Positions 42,372 to 51,656 are shown, counted from the stretch's first letter. The stretch is 64,000 nt of DNA from Muriicola jejuensis (GCF_010671595.1 NZ_JAABOP010000004.1:186001-250000), one strand, 5' to 3'. Program-made: numbers and translations. The notes: generated by a model not told the origin, from the sequence alone.

Positions 42372-44729
42372 ATGGCGACGAAGAAAAAAAAGTCTAAACC
42401 TACGGCTTCCAAAAAAAGAGTTTCCCTCCGACTTTCCAGACAGAACAAGATCATTCTGGGAAGCCTGCTGATTTTTCTGAGCATTGCCCTGTTCTTTTCC
42501 TTTATCTCCTTTTACTTTACCTGGCAGGATGACCAAAGCCTGCTGACCGAATTCGCAAACAGGAACGAACAGGCAAAAAACCTCCTGAACAAATTCGGGG
42601 CCAGTGTAAGCCATTACATCATGTACAAAGGTTTCGGACTCGCATCCTTTATCCTGCCATTCCTGATGTGTCTTAATGGACTCTACCTTTTCCTCAGTCT
42701 ACCCTTAAAAAACCTCTGGAATAAATGGATCTGGGGGCTGGTCCTTTTGATCTGGGTTGCAATTGCCCTCGGATTCTTTGCCGATACTCAACCTTTACTC
42801 GGCGGCCTGGTGGGATACGAAATGAGTAGGTTCCTGCAGGACTATACCGGTAAGATCGGGGTATTCCTTATCCTCTTATTTGCTCTTACCGTGATCCTGG
42901 TCAGGCTGTTTAAACTCACCCCGGAAGGTGTCGCCCGTTTCTTCAGGAGCAAATCAGCTTCTGTTGCGGCCGATTTCAAAAAAAACTCTCCGTCCGGAAC
43001 AGGTCCTGTGGAAACAGAAGAAGAAACCGAAGTGATCCTCGACACCTATACGCATAAAAAAGATATTCCCCATCTCGATCCGGTGATGGAGGAAAGTCCC
43101 AAGACACAAGGGGGTAAGACAGATACAGACGAAGATGATATCGCCATGGAGGTCAACACTGTGGCCGAAGAGAAGGAAGAAAGCGATCTGTTGTCGGAGA
43201 AACTCGTGGCCGATTTCGGGGAATTCGACCCTACACTCGAATTGAGCAATTACAAGTTTCCGCACCTCGACCTGCTGGACCCCCATGGATCCACCGGAGG
43301 GATCACCATCAACCAGGAGGAACTGGAAGAAAACAAGAACAAGATCGTCGAGACCCTCAAGAATTACAAGATCGGGATCGCACAGATCAAAGCCACCATA
43401 GGGCCTACCGTTACCTTGTATGAGATCGTCCCGGATGCCGGGATCCGCATCTCGAAGATCAAGAACCTGGAAGACGACATAGCCCTCTCCCTGGCTGCCC
43501 TGGGGATCCGTATCATTGCACCCATCCCCGGAAAGGGGACCATCGGTATCGAGGTACCCAATAAAAAAGCGACCACGGTTTCCATGAGGTCTGTCATAGC
43601 TTCAAGCAAATTCCAGAAAGCGGAAATGCAACTGCCCATCGCCTTTGGAAAGACCATCAGCAATGAGACCTTTGTGGTGGATCTGGCTAAAATGCCCCAC
43701 CTCCTCATGGCGGGGGCCACCGGACAGGGAAAATCCGTCGGGCTCAATGCTGTGCTCACCTCCCTGCTCTACAAAAAACACCCAGCAGAGGTCAAGTTTA
43801 TCCTGGTCGACCCCAAAAAGGTAGAGCTCACCCTCTACAACAAGATCGAAAGGCATTACCTGGCTAAACTGCCTGACTCGGAAGAAGCGATCATTACGGA
43901 CAATACCAAGGTCATCCACACCCTGAATTCCCTTTGTATAGAAATGGACAACCGGTACGAGCTGCTGAAACTGGCCATGGTGAGGAACATCAAGGAATAC
44001 AACGTAAAATTTAAGGCCCGAAAGCTAAACCCCAATGACGGCCACACCTTTTTGCCCTATATCGTGCTGGTGATCGACGAGTTCGCCGACCTGATCATGA
44101 CCGCCGGCAAGGAGGTGGAAACCCCCATTGCCAGGCTGGCACAGTTGGCCAGGGCCATTGGGATCCATCTGATTATCGCCACCCAGCGCCCGTCGGTCAA
44201 TGTCATAACCGGTATTATCAAGGCCAACTTCCCGGCCAGGATCGCTTTCAGGGTGACCTCCAAGATCGATTCCCGCACCATCCTTGATTTTCAGGGTGCC
44301 GACCAGCTTATTGGCCGTGGGGACATGCTCTTTACCCAGGGAAATGACATCACCCGCATACAATGTGCCTTTGTAGATACTCCCGAAGTGGCTAAGATCA
44401 CAGAATATATTGGATCGCAACGGGGGTATGCCAGCGCCCATTTGTTACCCGAATATTCCGGGGAAGACTCTGGCACAGGTATTGATTATGATATATCGGA
44501 AAGGGATGCCATGTTCCGGGATGCCGCGGAGGTGATCGTCACCGCCCAGCAGGGATCGGCCTCCCTGATCCAGCGCAAGCTAAAGCTGGGGTATAACAGG
44601 GCCGGCCGTATCATCGATCAGCTGGAAGCAGCGGGCATTGTGGGCCCTTTTGAAGGCAGTAAAGCCCGCGCGGTATTAGTTCCGGATATCTATACCCTGG
44701 AAAAAATGTTGAATGAAGAAACCAAATAA
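42372..44729 (+). CDS. ftsK: DNA translocase FtsK
   Basis: Septal DNA pump that clears chromosome dimers and termini and supports XerCD at dif. It has 785 residues. Four TM helices lie in the first 190 residues, a short acidic linker at about 205-290 (much shorter than in E. coli), the alpha/beta motor domain with Walker A GATGQGKS at 448-455 and Walker B YIVLVIDEFADLIM near 563-576, and a C-terminal gamma domain (about 720-785, SASLIQRKLKLGYNRAGRI) that reads KOPS-like sequences. It opens a co-directional group of four genes. Confidence 0.96.
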   Translation: MATKKKKSKPTASKKRVSLRLSRQNKIILGSLLIFLSIALFFSFISFYFTWQDDQSLLTEFANRNEQAKNLLNKFGASVSHYIMYKGFGLASFILPFLMCLNGLYLFLSLPLKNLWNKWIWGLVLLIWVAIALGFFADTQPLLGGLVGYEMSRFLQDYTGKIGVFLILLFALTVILVRLFKLTPEGVARFFRSKSASVAADFKKNSPSGTGPVETEEETEVILDTYTHKKDIPHLDPVMEESPKTQGGKTDTDEDDIAMEVNTVAEEKEESDLLSEKLVADFGEFDPTLELSNYKFPHLDLLDPHGSTGGITINQEELEENKNKIVETLKNYKIGIAQIKATIGPTVTLYEIVPDAGIRISKIKNLEDDIALSLAALGIRIIAPIPGKGTIGIEVPNKKATTVSMRSVIASSKFQKAEMQLPIAFGKTISNETFVVDLAKMPHLLMAGATGQGKSVGLNAVLTSLLYKKHPAEVKFILVDPKKVELTLYNKIERHYLAKLPDSEEAIITDNTKVIHTLNSLCIEMDNRYELLKLAMVRNIKEYNVKFKARKLNPNDGHTFLPYIVLVIDEFADLIMTAGKEVETPIARLAQLARAIGIHLIIATQRPSVNVITGIIKANFPARIAFRVTSKIDSRTILDFQGADQLIGRGDMLFTQGNDITRIQCAFVDTPEVAKITEYIGSQRGYASAHLLPEYSGEDSGTGIDYDISERDAMFRDAAEVIVTAQQGSASLIQRKLKLGYNRAGRIIDQLEAAGIVGPFEGSKARAVLVPDIYTLEKMLNEETK

Positions 44730-44732
44730 AAG

Positions 44733-45377
44733 ATGAAAAAAATTATCATTCTATCGGTGATCCTGAACCTGGGATTCCAAATGTCTGCCCAGGAGGCAGC
44801 CAAGGCAAAGGCGCTTCTGGACGAGGTGTACAACAAGGTACAGGGCTATGACAATATAGAGGTGAACTTTAGATATACCCTGGAGAACAAAGAGGCCAAT
44901 ATCAACCAGGAAACCCGGGGGGATGTTACCATACAGGGAGACAAATACCTTTTCAACTATCTGGGTTCACAGCAGCTTTTCGACGGAAAAAAGGTCTATA
45001 CCGTTGTCCCGGAGAACGAGGAGGTGACCATTGAGAACCCCTCCGATGACGAAAATACCATCACCCCATCCAAACTGCTGACCTTTTATAAAAAAGGGTA
45101 CAATTACGCCTGGGACATCCTGCAGAACGTACAGGGCAGAAAGATACAGTATGTCAAACTCACACCCATTGACACGCATTCGGAGATCTCAAATATCCTC
45201 CTGGGGATAGATGCCCAGACCAAACATATCTACAAACTCATCGAAACGGGGAAGAACGGTACCAAGACCACCATCACTGTTAATTCTTTTAAAACCAACC
45301 AGCCGTTGTCAAAAACCTTGTTTACTTTTAACGAGGCCAAATACGAAGAAGAGGGCTACTATATAATTAGAAACTAG
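44733..45377 (+). CDS. LolA-like outer-membrane lipoprotein carrier
   Basis: Periplasmic protein of 214 residues. The signal peptide is about 1-19 (ending FQMSAQ). It has a LolA/LolB-type half-barrel pattern: repeated beta strands with DNIEVNFRYTLENKEAN, GDVTIQGDKYLFNYLG, FDGKKVYTVVPENEEVTIEN and a C-terminal NQPLSKTLFTFNEAKY. In Bacteroidota such proteins take the place of LolA in carrying lipoproteins to the outer membrane. It starts 3 bases after ftsK and lies 4 bases before the LptF/G-like gene, linking two envelope-transport functions. Confidence 0.88.
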   Translation: MKKIIILSVILNLGFQMSAQEAAKAKALLDEVYNKVQGYDNIEVNFRYTLENKEANINQETRGDVTIQGDKYLFNYLGSQQLFDGKKVYTVVPENEEVTIENPSDDENTITPSKLLTFYKKGYNYAWDILQNVQGRKIQYVKLTPIDTHSEISNILLGIDAQTKHIYKLIETGKNGTKTTITVNSFKTNQPLSKTLFTFNEAKYEEEGYYIIRN

Positions 45378-45381
45378 CATC

Positions 45382-46872
45382 TTGCGGATCCTAGACCAGT
45401 ATATACTCAGTCGGTTCCTTTACAACTTCCTAAGTTCGTTTGTGATCCTGATGTTCATTTTCATCTTCCAGACGATATGGCTCTTCATTGACGATATAGC
45501 CGGGAAGGGGCTGGATATCATCATCATCGGGAAATTTCTCTTTTACCTGATGCCAAATTTGACGGAAAAGGTACTCCCACTCACCGTCCTGCTTTCTTCT
45601 ATCCTTACGTTCGGGGCAATGGCCGAGAATTACGAATTCGCCGCCATGAAGGCATCCGGGATCTCCCTGCAGCGATCTATGCTGAGCCTCATCGCACTGG
45701 TGACCATTCTCGGAGGGGTGACCTTTTATTTCGCCAATACGGTTATACCGGCATCTGAACAGAAAATCTATAACCTCCGCAGGAACATAGCCAAGGTAAA
45801 ACCCGCGGCTGTCATTGAAGAAGGTGTTTTCAGTGATTTCGAGGGGATGAACATCAAGGTGGACAACAAATTCGGAGATAACGACAAGTATCTGCAAAAC
45901 GTGATCATCCACAAAAAATCCAACCTTCAGAAAAACAATACCGTGATCAAGGCCAATACGGGTGAACTGATCAGCAGCGAAGAATCTGATATTATCCAGT
46001 TGGTCCTCTCAGACGGATATTACTACGAGGAACTGGTTCCCAACGCCGCCGAAGATCGCAAGCACTTCCCCTTTGCCAAGGCGAAATTCGACACCTACAC
46101 CATCAATATTGAGGTTCCGGAAAACACACAGGACCTGGAGGAAGAACGCAACATCCGGACCGATAAGATGAAGAACATCTCCCGGCTTAAAAAGGATATA
46201 GATTCCATCCGGGAGAACAACCTGACCGTAGTAGGTGCCTTTTCCAAGAACATCGTCACCAGGCTGGGGGCATTTACCCCCCTGGCTGAGAATGACTCCC
46301 TAACGGCCGAATCCTACACGGCCCCCCAAAGAGATTCTTTGCCAGCAGGTTTAAAGACTGAGGAAAGGGTCGCAAATACCGCAGACATCCTGGGCCTTTA
46401 CCAGGAATACCAGCAGCGGCAGATCATCAGTTCGGCTTCCAATGCTATCTCCAATATCCTGAATTCTGTGAGTGGAAAGAAACAGGACATTGAGAACAAG
46501 TACAAGATCTACAATATGCATATTCTGTCTCTGCATAAAAAATACGCCCTGGCGCTTTCCTGCATCATCCTGTTCTTCGTGGGCGCACCCTTGGGTGCGA
46601 TCATCAGGAAAGGAGGCCTAGGCCTTCCCATGGTGATCGCCATCGTGTTGTTCCTGACCTATTACTTTATCGGCGTGTTTGCAGGCAATTACGCCAAAGA
46701 AGGCAATATACACCCTGTTCTGGGGGCGTGGTTATCTACCCTAATAATGTTACCTTTGGGGATATTTCTCACGCGAAGGGCCACGGCCGATCGGGGATTG
46801 ATGAGTTTTGGACACGTGTGGGATACCATGGCCGAAGGAATTCGCAAAAGATTTAAACGCAAAACCCCATGA
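45382..46872 (+). CDS. LptF/LptG-family permease (YjgP/YjgQ)
   Basis: Inner-membrane subunit of the lipopolysaccharide export machine, 496 residues, somewhat longer than E. coli LptF or LptG. The N-terminus MRILDQYILSRFLYNF and the helix region LPLTVLLSSILTFGAMAEN with YEFAAMKASGIS (the coupling helix that contacts LptB) are clear. The periplasmic part (about 150-370) is enlarged and includes a coiled-coil-like insert near 255-345. Three C-terminal TM helices follow. The start is TTG at 45382, 4 bases after the LolA-like stop; no ATG or GTG is suitably placed. Confidence 0.9.
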   Translation: MRILDQYILSRFLYNFLSSFVILMFIFIFQTIWLFIDDIAGKGLDIIIIGKFLFYLMPNLTEKVLPLTVLLSSILTFGAMAENYEFAAMKASGISLQRSMLSLIALVTILGGVTFYFANTVIPASEQKIYNLRRNIAKVKPAAVIEEGVFSDFEGMNIKVDNKFGDNDKYLQNVIIHKKSNLQKNNTVIKANTGELISSEESDIIQLVLSDGYYYEELVPNAAEDRKHFPFAKAKFDTYTINIEVPENTQDLEEERNIRTDKMKNISRLKKDIDSIRENNLTVVGAFSKNIVTRLGAFTPLAENDSLTAESYTAPQRDSLPAGLKTEERVANTADILGLYQEYQQRQIISSASNAISNILNSVSGKKQDIENKYKIYNMHILSLHKKYALALSCIILFFVGAPLGAIIRKGGLGLPMVIAIVLFLTYYFIGVFAGNYAKEGNIHPVLGAWLSTLIMLPLGIFLTRRATADRGLMSFGHVWDTMAEGIRKRFKRKTP

Positions 46873-48011
46873 TGGTTAGCAAGGAGAAGAAAATAGAACT
46901 GAATACCATCGAAGAAGCCATTGAGGACATCCGCAAGGGAAAGGTCGTCATAGTAGTCGATGATGAGAACAGGGAGAACGAAGGCGATTTTATAGCGGCA
47001 GCCGAGATGGCGAGTCCCGAGATGATCAACTTCATGGCCAAACACGGGAGGGGATTGATCTGCACACCCCTGACAGAGGCGAGATGCGAAGAACTGGATC
47101 TGACCATGATGGTACAGAACAATACGGTAATGCATCACACCCAGTTCACGGTCTCGGTAGACCTTATCGGGCATGGGTGTACCACGGGTATTTCGGTCCA
47201 CGACAGGGCCAAGACCATCAAGGCGCTGGTCGACCCCAATACAAAAGCCCATGAACTGGGCAGGCCCGGCCATATCTTCCCCCTGAGGGCGAAGAACGGC
47301 GGTGTGCTTCGCAGGACCGGCCATACCGAAGCAGCAGTAGACCTGGCCCGACTGGCAGGATTTCAGCCCGCAGGGATCCTCGTGGAGATCCTCAATGAGG
47401 ATGGGACCATGGCCAGGCTTCCACACCTGGTGGAGGTCGCCAGAAAATTCGATCTGAAACTCATCTCGATAGAGGACCTGGTGGCCTACCGCATGCAGCA
47501 TGACAGCCTGATCGTAAAAAAGGAATGTTTTGATGTAGAAACGCGATTCGGAAAATTCACCCTTCACGCCTACCAGCAGACCACCAATGAACAGGTACAT
47601 ATCGCACTGACCAAAGGGTTCTGGAAACGGAATGACGCCGTACTGACCAGGATCAACTCCACCCTGGTCAACAACGATATCTTAGGTACCCTCACCAACA
47701 ATGCCGAAAAAAAGCTGGACGATATGTTCCAGGCTATCAACCAGGAAGGAACGGGAGCCATTGTCTTCATCAACCAAACCAGTGAATCACTGAATTTGCT
47801 GAGTCGACTCAAAGGTCTGAAGGAAAACCAGGCCAAGGGGATGATGAAAGCCCCGGGAATAGACATGGATACCAAGGATTTCGGGATCGGGGCACAGATC
47901 CTCCACGACCTGCACATCTGCAAGATGCGCATCCTGACTAATAGTGGGCAGACCAAAAGGGTGGGTATCGTAGGGTATGGCCTGGAGATCGTGGAATATG
48001 TCCCCTATTAA
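46869..48011 (+). CDS. ribB: 3,4-dihydroxy-2-butanone 4-phosphate synthase fused to a degenerate GTP cyclohydrolase II domain
   Basis: 380 residues; the ATG overlaps the upstream stop (ATGATG, the second ATG at 46872 is also usable). The RibB half is intact: DDENRENEGDF at 31-41 (Mg and acid-base residues) and RTGHTEAAVDLARLAG near 155. The RibA half (about 215-380) aligns by position but lacks the three zinc cysteines of GCHII (usual pattern C-x10-C-x-C); the segment reads RINSTLVNNDILGTLTNNAE. The HRQEGRG-like active segment is also lost (FINQTSESLNLL). It therefore probably supplies only dihydroxybutanone phosphate for riboflavin, as in RibBX variants described in Proteobacteria. The stop shares TTAA with the convergent gene. 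Confidence 0.9.
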   Translation: MMVSKEKKIELNTIEEAIEDIRKGKVVIVVDDENRENEGDFIAAAEMASPEMINFMAKHGRGLICTPLTEARCEELDLTMMVQNNTVMHHTQFTVSVDLIGHGCTTGISVHDRAKTIKALVDPNTKAHELGRPGHIFPLRAKNGGVLRRTGHTEAAVDLARLAGFQPAGILVEILNEDGTMARLPHLVEVARKFDLKLISIEDLVAYRMQHDSLIVKKECFDVETRFGKFTLHAYQQTTNEQVHIALTKGFWKRNDAVLTRINSTLVNNDILGTLTNNAEKKLDDMFQAINQEGTGAIVFINQTSESLNLLSRLKGLKENQAKGMMKAPGIDMDTKDFGIGAQILHDLHICKMRILTNSGQTKRVGIVGYGLEIVEYVPY

Positions 48012-49210
48012 ACCGTTGTCAACACCTCACTGAGTGTTTTGTGCATGGCTGCAGCCCTCTGCTCCACTTCCTCTTCATTCCAGCCCAGTTTAACAAGGCA
48101 TGAGATATTCCTGCCCATCCAGTGATCGGAATCCGAAAAGACCTGGCTTTGGAGACGGTCCAAATAACTTTTAACCTCCCCCCCTAGCGGCCCCAGACTT
48201 TTAGCTCCTGTAAGGTGCTCCCATTTTCTGTAGTAGTGCCAGTTGTTGTCATACCAGTAGAAACAGCCATCTATACCAGCTTTTAGGAGGGCCTTATGAG
48301 ATTTCCGCGCAAGGTTTTCAGAGGGCATAAAGAAATTCAGGAAGGAATAGTTCTGTATACCCGTTTCAGGCACCCTCCTCAAGGTGATTCCCTCGAGCCC
48401 GGCAACAGCCCTTTCCAGGATCCTGTAGTGCTTTTCCTGTATCCTCAGGAAATCGTCCAACCTCCTGACCTGTGCCACCCCCACCGCAGCATTCAATTCA
48501 GAGATCCTGAAATTATACCCGAGGAAGGGATGGGTCTCGGCCCCCCGGTCACTTCCCACATGGTCATGGCCGTGGTCCGAATAGTGGTCTGCATTGAGAT
48601 AATAAGCTTCATTATCTGTGATAAGGGCGCCTCCCTCTCCACAGGTGATGGTCTTTACATAGTCGAAGGAAAAACACCCAAGGTTTCCGTAACTCCCCAG
48701 CGGTTTTCCTTCATAACTGCCTCCAATGGCCTGGCATGCATCCTCGATCAGTAGGAGTCCTCGCTTTTCACAGATGGTTTTGAGGGGGCGGAGATCGGCC
48801 ATGGAGCCGCACATATGCACCGGCATGACCGCTTTGGTCCTTTCGGTAATGGCCTTCTCTACGGCCTCCGGATTCAGGCAGAGCGTATCATCGATGTCAG
48901 CGAGGACAGGGATGGCTCCCACGGATAAAACAGCCTCAAAGCTGGCCACAAAAGTGAAGGTGGGAATAATGACCTCATCCCCTGCCCCTATCCCAGCACT
49001 GGCCAGTGCCACCGTGAGGGCAGCCGTACCACTGCTTACCACCTGGGCGTATCTGGTTTCCATTCGGGCAGCCAGAGCCTTTTCAAGCTCCTTAGCCTTC
49101 CAGTGGCCGTTGCGCATGCCGTCAAAGCCATAGCGCATGAGGACGCCAGAGTCTAAAACATCTTGCACTTCGGCCCGTTCCAGGGCTCCAAACATCTCAA
49201 ATCCCGGCAT
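48008..49210 (-). CDS. DegT/DnrJ/EryC1/StrS-family aminotransferase
   Basis: PLP-dependent sugar aminotransferase-type enzyme of 400 residues. SSGTAALTVALASAGIGAGD near residue 60, IEDACQAIGGSYEG (Asp for pyridine N), GCFSFDYVKTITCGEGGAL with the Schiff-base lysine, and NFRISELNAAVGVAQ are all present. The members usually make amino-sugars for glycans, yet no glycosyltransferase or nucleotide-sugar gene is near. It follows the nitroreductase gene by 1 base and is the last gene of a three-gene minus-strand group. Confidence 0.9.
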   Translation of the reverse strand: MPGFEMFGALERAEVQDVLDSGVLMRYGFDGMRNGHWKAKELEKALAARMETRYAQVVSSGTAALTVALASAGIGAGDEVIIPTFTFVASFEAVLSVGAIPVLADIDDTLCLNPEAVEKAITERTKAVMPVHMCGSMADLRPLKTICEKRGLLLIEDACQAIGGSYEGKPLGSYGNLGCFSFDYVKTITCGEGGALITDNEAYYLNADHYSDHGHDHVGSDRGAETHPFLGYNFRISELNAAVGVAQVRRLDDFLRIQEKHYRILERAVAGLEGITLRRVPETGIQNYSFLNFFMPSENLARKSHKALLKAGIDGCFYWYDNNWHYYRKWEHLTGAKSLGPLGGEVKSYLDRLQSQVFSDSDHWMGRNISCLVKLGWNEEEVEQRAAAMHKTLSEVLTTV

Positions 49211-49211
49211 A

Positions 49212-49844
49212 TTACTCTATATGAATGATGGTTTCTGAGAGGTCCCGCCTGACCTTTTTGAGGGTAGAGAAAAAATCATCCTCCGCCCTTTTCCCAACAG
49301 GAAGGACCAATACAGAGGTCAGGTTTTGTGGTTTCAGGTCGAGCACCTCATCATAGGAGCCGGGATCAAAACCTTCCATAGGGCAGGCATCGATCTCCTC
49401 GAGTGCACATACCGTAAGCAGGTTACCCATGGCCAGATAAGCCTGGTTGGTAGCCCATTGCCTGATCTCCTCGGTCTGTTTTTGGGAAAAACTGTCTACC
49501 AGTGCTTTTTTAAACGGGGTAAGTATTTGCTCAGGGGTTCCACGGACTGACTTCACCCTTTCGAAATATTGTGTGATGTATTCCTGGTCGACGTTCGTCT
49601 CAATACAAATGACCAGCACGTGAGAGGCCTGGCCCACCTGTTGTTGTCCGTAGGTATGTTTCACCAGACGCCCCTGAATCTCTTTGTTTTTGAGTACGAC
49701 CAGCCTGATAGGCTGCAGACCATAGGAGGTGGCCGTCAGGTTAAAGGCATGGATGAGCCGGTCTATCTTTTCCTGTTCGAGGATCGCCCCTGAATCGAAT
49801 TTCTTGACCGCATACCGCCATTTTAGCTTTTCAATACTATCCAT
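49212..49844 (-). CDS. NAD(P)H-dependent oxidoreductase, NfsB-type nitroreductase
   Basis: FMN enzyme of 210 residues. KLKWRYAVKKFDSGA is the FMN phosphate site, ATSYGLQPIRLVVLKN the second, CALEEIDACPMEGFDPGSYD and VLVLPVGKRAEDD the C-terminal ones, as in oxygen-insensitive NAD(P)H nitroreductase. Cytosolic; reduces nitroaromatics or quinones in relatives. It lies 4 bases after the TauE/SafE gene and 1 base before the DegT gene. Confidence 0.9.
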   Translation of the reverse strand: MDSIEKLKWRYAVKKFDSGAILEQEKIDRLIHAFNLTATSYGLQPIRLVVLKNKEIQGRLVKHTYGQQQVGQASHVLVICIETNVDQEYITQYFERVKSVRGTPEQILTPFKKALVDSFSQKQTEEIRQWATNQAYLAMGNLLTVCALEEIDACPMEGFDPGSYDEVLDLKPQNLTSVLVLPVGKRAEDDFFSTLKKVRRDLSETIIHIE

Positions 49845-49848
49845 ATGC

Positions 49849-50604
49849 TCAAGTAAAAAACCATAATTTAATCGCCATCGCTATGACCATAATCACCAGA
49901 AAGGTCTTGATGAACCCGTCTCCTTTTTTTACAGAAACCCGACTAGAGAACCAGGCCCCTAAGCCGTTTCCAATGGCCAGAACTGCCCCTACCTGCCAGA
50001 TCACCTTATCGTTGTACACAAAGACCGCCAAAGCGGCAAGAGTATAGATGCAGACCACGGCCACCTTGGTGGCATTGGCCCTGACCAGGCTCATCTTGTG
50101 AAAGTAATGAAGAAACAAGAGGATCACAAATCCGATCCCGGCGTTGATGAACCCCCCGTAGATCCCAATAAAGAAAAATGCGAGCATGCCCAGCCAGAGG
50201 TATTTCCCCGTCAGGCGTTCCTGTACGTTCTCCAGGTTGATCTTGGGCTTGAACACGATGATGAGGACCACCGCAATCATAATGATGGCCAGGATACGGT
50301 TAAACGTCTCTCCCTTTATATCCACGGCAATGGAAGCCCCCAGGATAGAACCCAAAAGGGCCGAGATCCCCAGGTATACATTGAAGGGAAAGGTGGACAC
50401 GCCCTTACTTTTAAATCCAGCCACCCCAATAGCCGTTTGGAACGCAATAGCTACCCGATTTGTACCATTAGCTACGGAGGGCGGTAAACCCATAAAGATC
50501 AATACCGGCAAGGAGATCAGGGAGGCACCTCCGGCTATGGTGTTGATAAAACCGACGATAAAACCCACCACTACCAAGAGGGGATAATAGTACCAGTATT
50601 CCAT
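49849..50604 (-). CDS. TauE/SafE-family anion exporter
   Basis: 251 residues with about 8 TM helices. Start ATG at 50604. The family repeats are visible: GFINTIAGGASLISLPVLIF near the N-terminus and GGFINAGIGFVILLFLHYF in the second half. Members export sulfite, sulfoacetate or related organic sulfur anions. Its neighbours are not sulfur genes, so the substrate is open. First gene of the group TauE/SafE - nitroreductase - DegT. Confidence 0.9.
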   Translation of the reverse strand: MEYWYYYPLLVVVGFIVGFINTIAGGASLISLPVLIFMGLPPSVANGTNRVAIAFQTAIGVAGFKSKGVSTFPFNVYLGISALLGSILGASIAVDIKGETFNRILAIIMIAVVLIIVFKPKINLENVQERLTGKYLWLGMLAFFFIGIYGGFINAGIGFVILLFLHYFHKMSLVRANATKVAVVCIYTLAALAVFVYNDKVIWQVGAVLAIGNGLGAWFSSRVSVKKGDGFIKTFLVIMVIAMAIKLWFFT

Positions 50605-50608
50605 AAAG

Positions 50609-50616
50609 CAAAAGTA
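50609..50616 (-). promoter_or_regulatory. Candidate -7 box abutting the TauE/SafE start (leaderless)
   Basis: Minus strand TACTTTTG, exact TAnnTTTG, 4 bases (CTTT) before the ATG. No -33 TTG at normal distance. Confidence 0.42.
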
Positions 50617-50758
50617 CGCGGTAAAATACTAATAAGCGGAGTGAGATGGAGACAATTTCTTTCCTTAACCAGGCTCTATCAACCTATAAAAATAGGATCA
50701 GAAATCAATTACTGTATGGGATCCGGCCCATTGGGAGACATGGAGGTAATTTCTTTTC

Positions 50759-51049
50759 TTAGCTACCAGCGAAAGGAGTACCGAAAACACCTACGGCCAA
50801 CTCAGCCCAAGTCAGGAAAAACAAGAGGATAATTCCTATGAGCAAAAGGGTCCTGAATGTCCGATTCCCGATATTCCTCCAGGTAAGGTCGCACAGGAAT
50901 GCCAGCCCGAATAACAAGATCCCTGCCACGACAAAATCAGAAGTGCTCCATCGGACCTCCTGGGTGAACTGCATCGCCAGAAGAGGGATGCAAAGTACAA
51001 GGGCGGTGCCCAGCGCAATAAAACCGATATTTTTTAAGGAAATGCTCAT
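50759..51049 (-). CDS. Small three-helix membrane protein
   Basis: 96 residues. Three hydrophobic segments: about 9-27, 38-55 and 66-86, separated by QFTQEVRWSTSDF and TWRNIGNRTF. No catalytic motif and no recognised family; the composition is typical of a real inner-membrane protein. A TATATTTA element (minus strand, 51078-51071) lies 21 bases upstream of the ATG and could be its -7 box. It stands alone. Confidence 0.7.
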   Translation of the reverse strand: MSISLKNIGFIALGTALVLCIPLLAMQFTQEVRWSTSDFVVAGILLFGLAFLCDLTWRNIGNRTFRTLLLIGIILLFFLTWAELAVGVFGTPFAGS

Positions 51050-51148
51050 TACTAGAAGTTTATGTATATCTAAATATACGAATTTTTAAGCTCTTTCGGA
51101 TCCCAATCTGGTTCGCTCCGGAAAGATCAAAGTCAGGGAAGGACTTCC

Positions 51149-51634
51149 TTACTGATTCATTTCGCGGATAGGGATCCAGATCTCTTCTTCGGATTCGGGG
51201 TCGTTATTGCGGTACTTCTCCCCTAAGATCTCGTAATGAGGCCGGTCATCGAGTTCGTATCCCGATCCAGGCAACCATGTGTTAAAGATATATTGAAATA
51301 CGGCTCTGTCTGATGAGGGACCTTTATACAGAAAAAGTGCATAGAGTCCCGGGGGAATTACCACCTCATCCATACCGGAAGGAACCTCCAGGTCATTAGA
51401 CACCTCCATGGTTGCCCATTTTTCAAAAGAGTTCCTAAGATCCAATCTTTCAAAATATCCCGCAGGATAAAGGGTCATTGAAATAAGATGACTGCTTAGT
51501 TGCCCGGAAATCTCCTGTCTTCTTGGCATAAATCGTCCCCACGGCTCAGCAATATTAAATTCAGCCAGGCTCATGGTAGTACGGAAACCAATCAGTCTCC
51601 GCTCAGGTGTATTGACAATTCGGGGTTTATACAT
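51149..51634 (-). CDS. GyrI-like / AraC-effector-binding-domain protein
   Basis: Single-domain protein of 161 residues with the SHS2-type fold seen in GyrI (SbmC) and in the effector half of AraC/BmrR regulators. RIVNTPERRLIGFRTTMSL at the N-terminus, IPPGLYALFLYKGP in the middle (typical Pag.ya.f.h.G), and the end YIFNTWLPGSGYELDDRP then EIWIPI match the pattern. There is no DNA-binding domain. Possible roles are ligand binding or small-molecule hydrolysis. It lies 22 bases downstream of the methyltransferase-like gene, so the two may be co-transcribed. Confidence 0.85.
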   Translation of the reverse strand: MYKPRIVNTPERRLIGFRTTMSLAEFNIAEPWGRFMPRRQEISGQLSSHLISMTLYPAGYFERLDLRNSFEKWATMEVSNDLEVPSGMDEVVIPPGLYALFLYKGPSSDRAVFQYIFNTWLPGSGYELDDRPHYEILGEKYRNNDPESEEEIWIPIREMNQ

Positions 51635-51656
51635 AAGGTTCTGGAAGGTAGAAACA

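Noticed and set aside
46689-47600. Minus-strand frame of 303 codons opposite ribB
   Set aside because: It is antisense to well-supported coding sequence and shows no recognisable domain or sensible composition.
46869-48011. Calling the protein a bifunctional RibBA
   Set aside because: The three zinc cysteines and the active segment of GTP cyclohydrolase II are missing from the C-terminal half.
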